Source: BQJD01 sp965652415 (lineage in GTDB: Bacteria; Pseudomonadota; Gammaproteobacteria; Arenicellales; CAJQKF01). From it: 64,000 bases of DNA. Position 1 is the first letter of the stretch. Each line of letters opens with the position of its first letter. The notes below the pieces were generated by a model, which did no database searches, had not been told where the DNA came from, and saw nothing but the letters and a program-made list of their open reading frames with translations. Of the stretch, positions 47,807 through 57,983 are shown piece after piece. The position numbers and the translations under genes were made by a program. Location of the stretch: assembly GCA_965652415.1 (NCBI GenBank), contig CBFGVH010000003.1, positions 5,395-69,394 on the forward strand, read 5' to 3'.

Positions 47807-47897
47807 GAATCGCCGGCAGGCCGGCTCCTACAGTGCCAACACGCGGCTCCACGGCGAGGCGAAGCCGCGGTGCAGGAGCCTGCCTGCAGGCGATTGA
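47807..47897. repeat. REP pair 3 (inverted, BIME-like)
   Basis: The inverted unit AATCGCCGGCAGGCCGG plus CTCCTACAGTGCC (from 47807) faces a forward unit CGCGGTGCAGGAGCC plus TGCCTGCAGGCGATTG (to 47897). The forward arm has TGCAGGAG instead of TGTAGGAG. Confidence 0.8.
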
Positions 47898-47924
47898 AGC
47901 GGCGGGCACGCGCGGCGCCCGAAA

Positions 47925-48014
47925 GAATCGCCGGCAGGCCGGCTCCTACAGTGCCGCCGCCCAATCCTCGCGGCAGATCGAAGCCGCGGTGTAGGAGCCC
48001 GCCTGCAGGCGATG
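47925..48014. repeat. REP pair 4 (inverted, BIME-like)
   Basis: This is a second copy of the arrangement 118 nt downstream. The inverted unit is identical over about 30 bases (AATCGCCGGCAGGCCGG, CTCCTACAGTGCCG) and the forward unit GCGGTGTAGGAGCCC-GCCTGCAGGCGATGG. The two pairs thus form a tandem array in the 391-nt lptE-leuS spacer. Another decayed REP-like stretch (TTCGCCGGCCTCACAGGCGA) follows at about 48041-48060. No gene is seen in the spacer. Confidence 0.82.
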
Positions 48015-48093
48015 GCATCACGCGCACGGCGCCAGGAGAATTCGCCGGCCTCACAGGCGATCGCGCCTCCGCGGTGCCCCGGTCGGCCCGCCC

Positions 48094-50730
48094 TCAAACC
48101 ACCACGTTCACCAGCCGGCCCGGCACGACGATGCTCTTGCGCGGTGTGCGGCCGCCGACGTGGCGGGCCACCGACTCGTCGGCCAGGGCGGCGGCGATGA
48201 TATCGTCGCGCGAGGCCCCCGCGTCGACCTCGATCTCGGCGCGGCGCTTGCCGTTGACCTGCACCACCAGGCTGATCCGGTCGGTGGCGAGCGCCCCGGC
48301 GTCGACCGCGGGCCACGGGGCGTCCAGCAGGACACCGGGGGCGCCCAGCACCTGCCAGGCGGCGTGGGTGACGTGGGGTGCGATCGGCGCCATGACCCGG
48401 GTCAGCACGGACACGGCCTCGGCCAGCACCGCGGCCCGCTCTTCGTGGTCTTCGCGGGTATCGTCCAGCGCCTCGCGACCGTCGAAGCGTTCCAGCGCGT
48501 TGACCAGTTCCATGCACGCGGCAACCACCGTGTTGAACTGGAACTTGCCGTAGTCGCGGTTCACCCGGTCCAGCGACTGGTGCAGCGTGCTGCGCAGCGT
48601 GCGGCACTCGTCGCTCTTCGCCGCGCGCGCGGCCGCATGTCCGGGGTCGGCGGCGAAAACCGCGGAAAGCACCGGTGCATGCCGCTGGACGAGTTCGTGA
48701 TAACGCCTCAGGAAGCGGTGCGAACCGGCCACCGCGTTGTCGTTCCACTCCAGCGACTGCTCCGGCGGCGCCGCGAACATCATGAACAACCGCACTGTGT
48801 CGGCGCCGTAGCGCGCGATCATTGCCTCTGGGTCGACGCCGTTGCGCTTGGACTTGGACATGCTCTCCATGCGGCCGACCTCGACCGGCCTGCCGTCGGC
48901 CCTGAGCACGGCGCCGGCCACGCGTCCGGCCTCGTCGCGCTCGATGTCCACCTCGTCGGGCGCGTAGTAGACCTTCTTGCCCGCGTCGCCTTCGCGATAG
49001 TACGTCTCGGCCAGCACCATGCCCTGGGTGAGCAGGTTGGTGAACGGCTCGTCGCTGGCGAGCAGGCCCTCGTCGCGCATGAGCTTGTGGAAGAAGCGCG
49101 CGTACAACAGGTGCAGGATGGCGTGCTCGATGCCGCCGATGTACTGGTCGACCGGCAACCAGTAGTCGGCGCGCTCGTCGAGCATGGCACCGTCGTTGTC
49201 CGGGCAGGCGAAGCGGGCGTAGTACCAGGACGACTCGACGAAGGTGTCGAAGGTGTCGGTGTCGCGCCTCGCCGGGGCGCCGGTCTCGGGGTCGACGGTG
49301 TCGACGAATGCGGCGATCTCCTTCAGCGGCGAGCCGCCGCCGTGCACGGCGACGTCCTCGGGCAGCACCACCGGCAGATCCTCTTCGGGTACCGGCACCG
49401 GGTCGGCGCCCTCGCGCTCGATCATCGGCACCGGGCAGCCCCAGTAGCGCTGCCGCGACACGCCCCAGTCGCGCAGCCGGTAGTTGACACGGCGGGTGCC
49501 GAAACCGCCGGCCTCGGCATGATCGGCGATACGGTCGAACGCCTCGGTGAAGCCGAGCCCGGAAAACGGCCCAGAGTTCACCGTGACGATGTCGTCCTTC
49601 GAGGTCCACGCGGCGGCGGCGATGTCCACCTTCGAGCCGTCGGCCGGTGCGATCACCTGGCGGATCGGCAGGCCGTAGCGGGTCGCGAAGGCGTGGTCGC
49701 GCTCGTCGTGGGCCGGCACCGCCATGATGGCGCCGGTGCCGTAGCCCATGAGCACGAAGTTGGCCACCCACACGCCGATCCGCTCGCCGTTGAACGGGTT
49801 CACCGCGTCGATGCCGAGCGGTACGCCGTTTTTCTCGACGGTCTCGACGTCCGCCTCGCGCAACCCGCCCTGGCGGCACTCCTCGACGAAGGCGGCCACC
49901 TTCGGGTCGGCCGCCGCGCGGCGCTCGGCCAGCGGGTGATCGGCGGCCACCGCCATGAACGTGGCCCCGTAGATGGTGTCCGGGCGGGTGGTGTAGATCA
50001 CCAGCGGCTCGCCGCCGTCGGCGAGGGGGAACTCCACCTCGAGACCCTCGGAGCGGCCGATCCAGTTGCGCTGCATGGTCTTGACCGACTCCGGCCAGCC
50101 GGGCAGGTCGTCGAGCGAGGCCAACAGCTCCTCGGCGTAGTCGGTGATGCGCAGGAACCAGTGCGGGATGCGGCGCCGCTCGACCAGGGCGCCGGAGCGC
50201 CAGCCGCGCCCGTCGATGACCTGCTCGTTGGCGAGCACGGTCTGCTCGACCGGGTCCCAGTTGACCTCGGCCATGGCCTTGTAGGCGATGCCCTTCTCGT
50301 ACAGCCGGGTGAACAGCCACTGCTCCCAGCGATAGTAGTCGGGGCTGCAGGTCGCCAGTTCACGGCTCCAGTCGTAGCCGAAGCCGAGCCGCTTGAGCTG
50401 GCCCTTCATGTACTCGATGTTCTGCCAGGTCCACTTCGCCGGCGGCACGTTGTTGGCGATGGCGGCGTTCTCCGCCGGCAGGCCGAAGGCGTCCCAGCCC
50501 ATCGGCTGCAGGACGTTCCTGCCCTGCATGCGCTGGTAGCGCGAGATCACATCGCCGATGGTGTAATTGCGCACGTGGCCCATGTGCAGCCTGCCCGAAG
50601 GGTAGGGAAACATGCACAGGCAGTAGTACTTCTCCCGGGTCGGGTCCTCGATCACCCGGAAGCTGCCCTCCACCTCCCAGTACTTTTGGGCGCTGCGTTC
50701 TATTTCCCCGGGATCGTAGGCGGATACCAC
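48094..50730 (-). CDS. leuS: Leucyl-tRNA synthetase
   Basis: This 878-residue class I synthetase charges tRNA-Leu. The HIGH motif is HMGH at 49-52. The CP1 editing domain (about 220-420) includes a TTRPDTIYGATF block with the conserved Thr. The KMSKS equivalent near residue 623 reads SMSKS (MESMSKSKRNG). I use the GTG at 50730, which has GGAG 9 nt upstream and aligns exactly with the start of E. coli LeuS. An ATG at 50784 would add 18 residues, overlaps the upstream gene and lacks a ribosome site. Confidence 0.94.
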   Translation of the reverse strand: MVSAYDPGEIERSAQKYWEVEGSFRVIEDPTREKYYCLCMFPYPSGRLHMGHVRNYTIGDVISRYQRMQGRNVLQPMGWDAFGLPAENAAIANNVPPAKWTWQNIEYMKGQLKRLGFGYDWSRELATCSPDYYRWEQWLFTRLYEKGIAYKAMAEVNWDPVEQTVLANEQVIDGRGWRSGALVERRRIPHWFLRITDYAEELLASLDDLPGWPESVKTMQRNWIGRSEGLEVEFPLADGGEPLVIYTTRPDTIYGATFMAVAADHPLAERRAAADPKVAAFVEECRQGGLREADVETVEKNGVPLGIDAVNPFNGERIGVWVANFVLMGYGTGAIMAVPAHDERDHAFATRYGLPIRQVIAPADGSKVDIAAAAWTSKDDIVTVNSGPFSGLGFTEAFDRIADHAEAGGFGTRRVNYRLRDWGVSRQRYWGCPVPMIEREGADPVPVPEEDLPVVLPEDVAVHGGGSPLKEIAAFVDTVDPETGAPARRDTDTFDTFVESSWYYARFACPDNDGAMLDERADYWLPVDQYIGGIEHAILHLLYARFFHKLMRDEGLLASDEPFTNLLTQGMVLAETYYREGDAGKKVYYAPDEVDIERDEAGRVAGAVLRADGRPVEVGRMESMSKSKRNGVDPEAMIARYGADTVRLFMMFAAPPEQSLEWNDNAVAGSHRFLRRYHELVQRHAPVLSAVFAADPGHAAARAAKSDECRTLRSTLHQSLDRVNRDYGKFQFNTVVAACMELVNALERFDGREALDDTREDHEERAAVLAEAVSVLTRVMAPIAPHVTHAAWQVLGAPGVLLDAPWPAVDAGALATDRISLVVQVNGKRRAEIEVDAGASRDDIIAAALADESVARHVGGRTPRKSIVVPGRLVNVVV

Positions 50731-50773
50731 GTCGATGAACTCCAGTTTTCGGTCGTGTTGAGGCGGCGGGCAA

Positions 50774-51055
50774 TCAGCCGGCATCGGGAAACGGCGAGAA
50801 GGGAAACGGCTTTCGCTCCTCGTTGAAGGTGACGAAGTCGAGAACCTGGCGCGCGTAGCGGTTCAGCGCCGAGGAGAAATCGATCAGCCGGCCGTTCGGC
50901 GCTCCGTTGACCAGCACCAGCACGAACTGGGCGATGGCGACCAGGGCGACGACCACGGAGAGTGCCCAGAAAAGGAGCAGGTAGAACAGGAACATCCACA
51001 GAAGCCGCAGGGCGAGTCCCGATCGGGGATCGTCGACGACGGGATCGTATGGCAT
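50774..51055 (-). CDS. DUF4389 inner-membrane protein
   Basis: This 93-residue protein has two closely spaced hydrophobic segments (about 13-30 and 33-50) followed by the cytosolic DFSSALNRYARQVLDFVTFNEERKPFPF region. The latter is the DUF4389 signature (YARQVxxFLTFxTxxxPFPF). Function is unknown. It lies between lpxC (75 nt) and leuS, same strand. Confidence 0.85.
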   Translation of the reverse strand: MPYDPVVDDPRSGLALRLLWMFLFYLLLFWALSVVVALVAIAQFVLVLVNGAPNGRLIDFSSALNRYARQVLDFVTFNEERKPFPFSPFPDAG

Positions 51056-51129
51056 GGCGCACTCCGCGAGGGAAAAGCGCGTATTCTACCGAAACCCTCC
51101 GCCGCGGGGGGACGGTCCCGACCGGGAGC

Positions 51130-52038
51130 CTAGGCGGTGACCGGGCGGGTGAAGATGATGGGCGCGTCCTCGGCGTCGTCGAAGGTGACGAGGTCCCAGG
51201 CCTCGCTGTCCGCGACGATGGCGCGCAGCAGCCGATTGTTGAGGGCGTGGCCCGACTTGTGAGCGGAAAAGGCGCCGATCAGCGGATGCCCGAGCAGGTA
51301 GAGGTCGCCGATGGCGTCGAGCACCTTGTGCTTGACGAACTCGTCCTCGTAGCGCAGTCCGTCCTCGTTGAGGATGTGGAACTGGTCCATGACGATGGCG
51401 TTGTCGAGGCTGCCGCCGCGGGCCAACCCCGCTTCGCGCAGGTTTTCGAGGTCCTGCAGAAAGCCGAAGGTGCGCGCGCGGCTGACTTCCTTGACGAACG
51501 ACGTGGTGGAGAAGTCGACGCAGGCGACCTGGCTCGAGGACTGGAAGATCGGATGGTTGAAATCGATGGTGAACGAAACCTTGAAGCCGTTGAACGGCTC
51601 GAAGCGCACCCACTTGTCGTCCTCGGCGAGCTCGACGGTCCTTTTCACCCGCATGAATCGCTTGGGCCGCGACTGCTCCTCGATCCCGGCCGACTGCAGC
51701 AGGAACACGAAGGGTCCCGCCGAGCCGTCCATGATCGGCACCTCGGGGGCGGTGAGGTCGACGATGGCGTTGTCGATGCCGATGCCGGCGAAGGCCGACA
51801 TCAAGTGCTCGACGGTGGAAATCCTGACTCCGTCCTTCTCGATGGTGGTGGACATGCGGGTGTCGCCCACGTACTCGGGCTTGGCCGGCACCTCGATCAC
51901 GGGGTCGAGATCCGTGCGGCGAAAGACGATGCCCGAATCGACGGGCGCCGGCCGCAGGGTCAGGTAGACTTTTTCGCCTGTGTGCAGACCCACCCCGGTC
52001 GCACGAATGACATTCTTGAGGGTTCTCTGCCTGATCAT
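51130..52038 (-). CDS. lpxC: UDP-3-O-acyl-N-acetylglucosamine deacetylase
   Basis: This 302-residue zinc amidase catalyses the committed step of lipid A synthesis. Zinc ligands are His78 (STVEHLMSA) and the His/Asp of FVKHKVLDAIGD, and the catalytic His of AHKSGHALNN follows. The N-terminus MIRQRTLKNVIRATGVGLHTG is standard; an upstream in-frame extension through the AT-rich leader is rejected. It is the last gene of the dcw cluster, as in E. coli. Confidence 0.96.
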   Translation of the reverse strand: MIRQRTLKNVIRATGVGLHTGEKVYLTLRPAPVDSGIVFRRTDLDPVIEVPAKPEYVGDTRMSTTIEKDGVRISTVEHLMSAFAGIGIDNAIVDLTAPEVPIMDGSAGPFVFLLQSAGIEEQSRPKRFMRVKRTVELAEDDKWVRFEPFNGFKVSFTIDFNHPIFQSSSQVACVDFSTTSFVKEVSRARTFGFLQDLENLREAGLARGGSLDNAIVMDQFHILNEDGLRYEDEFVKHKVLDAIGDLYLLGHPLIGAFSAHKSGHALNNRLLRAIVADSEAWDLVTFDDAEDAPIIFTRPVTA

Positions 52039-52224
52039 CGATTGGACTTGGTTGGGAGGGTCAATTCCTCGGTTTTTGTAATATTTTTTGTCATGCGCAC
52101 CTGTTTTCCCGGGGTTCGCCTCCCCCGACGGCACCGGACTGTACACCAGATTGTCATGCTTGTGTACCATTGCCGCCGTTTTTCAGGCCTTCAAGGCCCG
52201 GATCGACGCCATTTTCGGCAAAGA

Positions 52225-52304
52225 CCGCCACTTTGTGCGTGGCGGCGCCCTCAGGGCGCCGCGCCGGAACACCGCCGATGGCAGCGGATGCGGCGTTCCG
52301 GCGC
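52225..52304 (-). terminator. Three consecutive hairpins after ftsZ
   Basis: Reading in the ftsZ direction, the first is a 10-bp stem GCGCCGGAAC/GTTCCGGCGC (52261-52304) starting 9 nt after the stop. A palindrome GGCGCCCTCAGGGCGCC follows (52244-52260). The third is a 7-bp stem CCGCCAC/GTGGCGG (52225-52245), followed by TCTTTGCC. The third is the best intrinsic-terminator candidate. lpxC, 187 nt further on, then needs its own promoter in the AT-rich 52050-52170 stretch. Confidence 0.55.
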
Positions 52305-52313
52305 CTGCCGCCA

Positions 52314-53474
52314 TCAGTCCGCCTGCCGCCGCAGGAAGGCGGGGATGTCGAGGTAGTCCATGTCCGACGAGTTGTCGGCGGCCAGCGCCGCGGCCGCCGC
52401 CGTTGCCGCGCCGCGCCTGGGACGCATCACTGCCGGCTGCTCGCGAAAATCCCCCGCCTCGGCCTCTGCCCTCTGGGAATGCACGACCTTGGGGCGCACC
52501 GGCTTGCGGGCACTGGCCGCCTCGCCTATGCCGGTGGCGACCATGGTGACGCGCAGCTCGCCCTGCATCTCGGGGTCGAGCACCGTGCCGATGACCACCG
52601 TGGCGTCCTCGGACGCGTACTCGCTGACGATGTCGCCGACCTCGGAGAACTCGCCGATGGACATGTCCATGCCGGCGGTGACGTTGACGAGAATGCCCTT
52701 GGCGCCGTGGATGTCGATGTCCTCCAGAAGCGGGCTCGAGACCGCCGCCCGCGCCGCTTCCTGGGCGCGATCGTCGCCGGCCGCGGTCGCCGATCCCATC
52801 ATCGCCACGCCCATCTCTGACATGACCGTGCGCACATCGGCGAAGTCGACGTTGATCAGGCCCGGCCGGGTGATCAGCTCGGCGATGCCCTGCACGGCGT
52901 TCAGCAGCACCTCGTTGGCGCGTGCGAAGGCGTCGAGCAGGGTCGCCTGCTTGCCCATCACGTGCAGCACCTTCTCGTTGGGGATGGTGATCAGCGAGTC
53001 GACGTACTGGCGCAGCTCGGCGATGCCCTGCTCGGCCGCCTCGATGCGCTTGCGGCCCTCGAACGGAAACGGCTTGGTCACCACGGCGACGGTGAGGATG
53101 CCGCGCTCGCGTGCCAGCTCCGCGACCACCGGCGCGGCGCCGGTGCCGGTGCCGCCGCCCATGCCGGAGGTGAGGAAGATCATGTCGGCGCCTTCCAGGA
53201 TGTCGGCGATGCGGTCGCGGTCCTCGATCGCCGCCTGGCGGCCGATATCGGGATTTGCGCCGGCGCCGAGCCCCTTGGTCAGGGCCTCGCCAAGCTGCAG
53301 CAGCCGCGGCACGCCGGAGCGCTGAAGCGCCTGGGCGTCGGTGTTGGCGTTGATGAACTCGACGCCCTCGAGGTTGGCCGAGAGCATGTGGTCGACCGCG
53401 TTGCCGCCGCCGCCGCCGATGCCGATGACCTTGATGACCGCCTGCTGTCCTACGGTTTCTACCAGTTCAAACAT
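52314..53474 (-). CDS. ftsZ: Cell division GTPase FtsZ
   Basis: This 386-residue tubulin homologue builds the Z ring. The G-box GGGTGTG is at 106-112, the T7 synergy loop is NVDFADVRTVM, and the conserved C-terminal peptide DYLDIPAFLRRQAD binds FtsA/ZipA. The C-terminal linker (about 320-370) is short and Ala/Arg-rich. The ATG at 53474 has GGAG 8 nt upstream. The 118-nt spacer from ftsA carries two stem-loops. Confidence 0.97.
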   Translation of the reverse strand: MFELVETVGQQAVIKVIGIGGGGGNAVDHMLSANLEGVEFINANTDAQALQRSGVPRLLQLGEALTKGLGAGANPDIGRQAAIEDRDRIADILEGADMIFLTSGMGGGTGTGAAPVVAELARERGILTVAVVTKPFPFEGRKRIEAAEQGIAELRQYVDSLITIPNEKVLHVMGKQATLLDAFARANEVLLNAVQGIAELITRPGLINVDFADVRTVMSEMGVAMMGSATAAGDDRAQEAARAAVSSPLLEDIDIHGAKGILVNVTAGMDMSIGEFSEVGDIVSEYASEDATVVIGTVLDPEMQGELRVTMVATGIGEAASARKPVRPKVVHSQRAEAEAGDFREQPAVMRPRRGAATAAAAALAADNSSDMDYLDIPAFLRRQAD

Positions 53475-53508
53475 GTCAGTATCTCCGCTGCCTTGTGAAT
53501 GTGTGTGT

Positions 53509-53544
53509 CGGCGACGTTCGGGTCGCCGTCGAGCCTCGCGGCTC
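53509..53544 (-). other. Two stem-loops in the ftsA-ftsZ spacer
   Basis: CGGCGAC/GTCGCCG with a 6-nt loop (53509-53528) and GAGCC/GGCTC with a 4-nt loop (53531-53544) sit 35-70 nt upstream of ftsZ in its leader. They could influence ftsZ mRNA processing or stability. Confidence 0.4.
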
Positions 53545-53592
53545 CGCCTTTCCTTCCACGCCTTCGCCGTTTGTCATCTCTTGTGTCCATGA

Positions 53593-54828
53593 TCAGAAAT
53601 TGCCCTGGAACCAGGATTTCATGCGCTCGACGACGCTTCCCAGGGCGCCGCGTCGGGGTCTTGCCGCCTTGTCGCGCACGGGCCGGTTGGCGCAACCGAA
53701 CAGCACCAGCCCAACGCCGGTGGAATAGATCGGGTTGCGCACCACCTCGGACAGGCCGCCGACGTACTGCGGCACGCCGAGGCGCACGGGCATGTGAAAT
53801 ATTTCCTCGGCCAGCTCGATCATGCCGTCCATCTTGGAACTGCCCCCGGTGAGCACGATGCCGGTGCCGATCAGGTCCTCGTAGCCGCTGCGGCGCAGTT
53901 CCGCCTGGGCCAGCAGGTAGAGTTCCTCGACGCGCGGCTCGATGACCTCGGCCAGGGTCGAGCGGGCCAGCTTGCGGGGCGCGCGATCGCCCACGCTCGG
54001 GGTGTCGATCATCTCGCCGTGAGGCGCGAGCTGGGTCAGGGCGCAGCCGAACTTCTTCTTGATCTCCTCGGCCGCCTGGGTCGGGGTGCGCAGCGCCACC
54101 GCGATGTCGTTGGTGATCTGGTCGCCGGCGATCGGCAGCACCGCGGTGTGGCGGATGGCGCCCTCGGTGAACACCGCGATGTCGGTGGTGCCGCCGCCGA
54201 TGTCGATGATGGCGACGCCCAGTTCCTTCTCGTCCTCGTCGAGCACCGCGTAGCTCGAGGCGAGCTGCTCGAGGATGATGTCGTCGACCTCGAGGCCGCA
54301 GCGGCGGATGCACTTGACGATGTTCTGCGCCGCGCTCACCGCGCCGGTGATGATGTGCACCTTGGCTTCCATGCGCACGCCGCTCATGCCGATAGGCTCG
54401 CGGATTCCCTCCTGGCCGTCGATGATGAAGTCCTGCGGGAGGATGTGCAGGATCTTCTGGTCGTTCGGGATGGCCAGCGCGCGCGCCGCCTCGATCACCC
54501 GCTCGACGTCGCTGGCGCTGACCTCGTTGTCGCGGATGGCGACCACGCCGTGGGAGTTGAAGCTGTTGATGTGCGAACCGGCGATTCCGGCGTACACCGA
54601 CAGGATCTGGCAGCCGGCCATCAGCTCCGCCTCCTCGATCGCGCGCTGGATCGACTGCACCGTGGACTCGATGTTGGCCACCACCCCCTTCTTCAGGCCG
54701 CGCGACGGATGATGCCCGACGCCGATGATCTCGACATTGCCGTCGCCGCGATCCTCGGCCACGATGGCAAGGATCTTCGAGGTGCCGATGTCCAGCCCCA
54801 CGATCAGGTTGTCGTCGCTCTTCTTCAT
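53593..54828 (-). CDS. ftsA: Cell division protein FtsA
   Basis: This 411-residue actin-like protein tethers FtsZ to the membrane and recruits late division proteins. The phosphate-1 motif VGLDIGTSKI, the phosphate-2 motif IIDIGGGTTDIAVF and the adenosine motif GIVLTGGSSKMDG are visible. The amphipathic C-terminal tail VVERMKSWFQGNF is the membrane-targeting sequence. It follows ftsQ by 14 nt. Confidence 0.97.
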   Translation of the reverse strand: MKKSDDNLIVGLDIGTSKILAIVAEDRGDGNVEIIGVGHHPSRGLKKGVVANIESTVQSIQRAIEEAELMAGCQILSVYAGIAGSHINSFNSHGVVAIRDNEVSASDVERVIEAARALAIPNDQKILHILPQDFIIDGQEGIREPIGMSGVRMEAKVHIITGAVSAAQNIVKCIRRCGLEVDDIILEQLASSYAVLDEDEKELGVAIIDIGGGTTDIAVFTEGAIRHTAVLPIAGDQITNDIAVALRTPTQAAEEIKKKFGCALTQLAPHGEMIDTPSVGDRAPRKLARSTLAEVIEPRVEELYLLAQAELRRSGYEDLIGTGIVLTGGSSKMDGMIELAEEIFHMPVRLGVPQYVGGLSEVVRNPIYSTGVGLVLFGCANRPVRDKAARPRRGALGSVVERMKSWFQGNF

Positions 54829-54842
54829 CGATTCGTTTTCCG

Positions 54843-55670
54843 TTAACCCGTGCCGTCGCCGGCGCTTGCGCGGCGTGATTCAGCCACGCGTCCGGCGCCG
54901 TCCCCTCCGGCAGCGAAGCGCACGGCGAAACCATTCGGATAGCGCAGGTCGATCACGGCGGCCGACGCAAGCTCAGCGGCCCGCTCGGCCGCCAGCGGCG
55001 CCTGAAGCGAGGCGGCCAGCCGCGACACGCGCTCGACCTGCGACTCGCGGCCGATGATCACCGCCACCGGCGGCGCCTCGGGGGCGACGCTGGACGCGAG
55101 TCTCATCTCCAATGAACCGCGCGCATCCAGGGCCAGCGAAACCGGGGCAACAACATCGACGCCGTCGAACAGGGCCGCCAGCTCGACGTAGCGCTCGGCA
55201 ATCTCGGCGGCGCGATCGGCCGGGCCGTACAAGCGCGGCAGGCGCGCACCGTGGAAATCACGCGGCAGGGTGAGCGGCTCGCCGGCCCGGTTGACCCAGC
55301 CGCTGTCGTTGAAGCGCGCGAAAGGCGTCGCCTGGGACACCGTGACCACCAGCTTGCCGGGCCAGCGCCGGCGTACCGACGCGTCGTACACCCACGGCAC
55401 GCCCCGCACCACGCGCTCGACCTCGTCGAGATCGATGGAGAACCACGAACGCGGCCCGAGTGCCCGAACCGCCGCCAGCACCGCCGCCGGATCGACATTG
55501 GGCGCATCGCCGGCCACCGCCACCTCGTCGATGGCGAAGCGCCCCGGCAGGAGCAGCCGGTCGAGCGCCACAAGCGCCAGAGAGCCCATGAGCACGACAG
55601 TGACGACCAGCACCGCCAGGCGCGCGCCGCCAGCCTCGTTGCCGGTCCTGTTGCGGCGCGGCTCAGTCAT
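54843..55670 (-). CDS. ftsQ: Cell division protein FtsQ
   Basis: This 275-residue bitopic protein links FtsA/FtsZ to FtsB-FtsL-FtsI. One transmembrane helix (about 18-40) is followed by a POTRA domain (FAIDEVAVAGDAPNV...) and the FtsQ beta domain (about 120-255). The C-terminal tail is Ala/Arg-rich. The ATG overlaps the end of murB by 8 nt. ddl, which normally precedes ftsQ, is absent. Confidence 0.92.
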   Translation of the reverse strand: MTEPRRNRTGNEAGGARLAVLVVTVVLMGSLALVALDRLLLPGRFAIDEVAVAGDAPNVDPAAVLAAVRALGPRSWFSIDLDEVERVVRGVPWVYDASVRRRWPGKLVVTVSQATPFARFNDSGWVNRAGEPLTLPRDFHGARLPRLYGPADRAAEIAERYVELAALFDGVDVVAPVSLALDARGSLEMRLASSVAPEAPPVAVIIGRESQVERVSRLAASLQAPLAAERAAELASAAVIDLRYPNGFAVRFAAGGDGAGRVAESRRASAGDGTG

Positions 55671-56579
55671 CGGCTTCTCCGACGATGCGCACTTCCGGCG
55701 TCAGCTCGACGCCAGCCGACTCCGCCACCCGCGAACACACCAGCGCGATCAGCCGCTCGATATCCGCGGCCGTGGCGTCGCCGGTGTTGACGATGAAGTT
55801 GGCGTGCTTGTCCGACACCCGGGCGCCGCCAACGGTCAGGCCCTTCAGGCCCGCGGACTCGATCAGGCGCGCGGCATGGTCGCCGGGCGGGTTCGTGAAC
55901 ACCGAGCCCGCGTTCGCGCTCTGCACCGGCTGGGTGTCGCCGCGACGCCTGAGCAGCTCGGCGATGCGCCTGCGAGCCGCCGCGACGTCGCCGCCCGCCA
56001 GCGCAAGGCGGGCCGCCAGGAACCAGTGATCCGGTGCAAGGGCGACGAAGCGGTAGCCGGTGTCGAATTCGTCGGCGGCCACCGTGCGCGCGGCGCCGGT
56101 GCGGTCGACCAGGTCGACCGAATCGACCACGCTCCAGGTTTCGCCGCCAAAGGCGCCGGCGTTCATCGCCAACGCGCCGCCGATGCAGCCCGGAATCCCG
56201 GCCAGGAACTCGGCGCCCGTCAAGCCGCTGCGGTTGGCGAAGCGGGCCGCCTGGGCGCAGGCGACGCCTGCCTCGGCGTAGAGCAGGCCGCCGTCCACCA
56301 CGCGCATCGCGGACAACGCCTTGTGGGTTGCGACGACCACGCCGCGGATGCCGCCATCGCGCACCAGCAGGTTGGACCCCAGGCCCAGCACCATCACCGG
56401 GATGTCGCGCGGCAGCCGCGCCAGGAACGCACACAGGTCATCGCGATCGGCCGGTTGGAAGAACCAGTCGGCCGGCCCGCCGACCCGCCAGCTCGTGTGC
56501 CGCGACATCGGCTCGCCGGCCGACAGGCGCCCGCGAATGCCGGTCATGTCGGGCGCGGAATCGAGGCGGCGGGCGGCCA

Positions 56580-56583
<4 letters not shown>
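55663..56583 (-). CDS. murB: UDP-N-acetylenolpyruvoylglucosamine reductase
   Basis: This 306-residue FAD/NADPH enzyme reduces the enolpyruvyl group to make UDP-MurNAc. FAD contacts are in GLGSNLLVRDGGIRG. The proton-donor Ser227 is in NAGSVFTNP and Glu297 in LTPEVRIVG. The length and motif spacing fit the shorter type II MurB, not the 342-residue E. coli type. The ATG at 56583 overlaps the murC stop (ATGA); the next codon is also ATG. Confidence 0.95.

Positions 56584-57975
<1,392 letters not shown>

Positions 57976-57983
<8 letters not shown>

Noticed and set aside
50731..50784. ATG at 50784 as the leuS start
   Set aside because: It adds 18 residues absent from the family alignment, overlaps the DUF4389 gene and lacks a Shine-Dalgarno; GTG at 50730 has both support lines.
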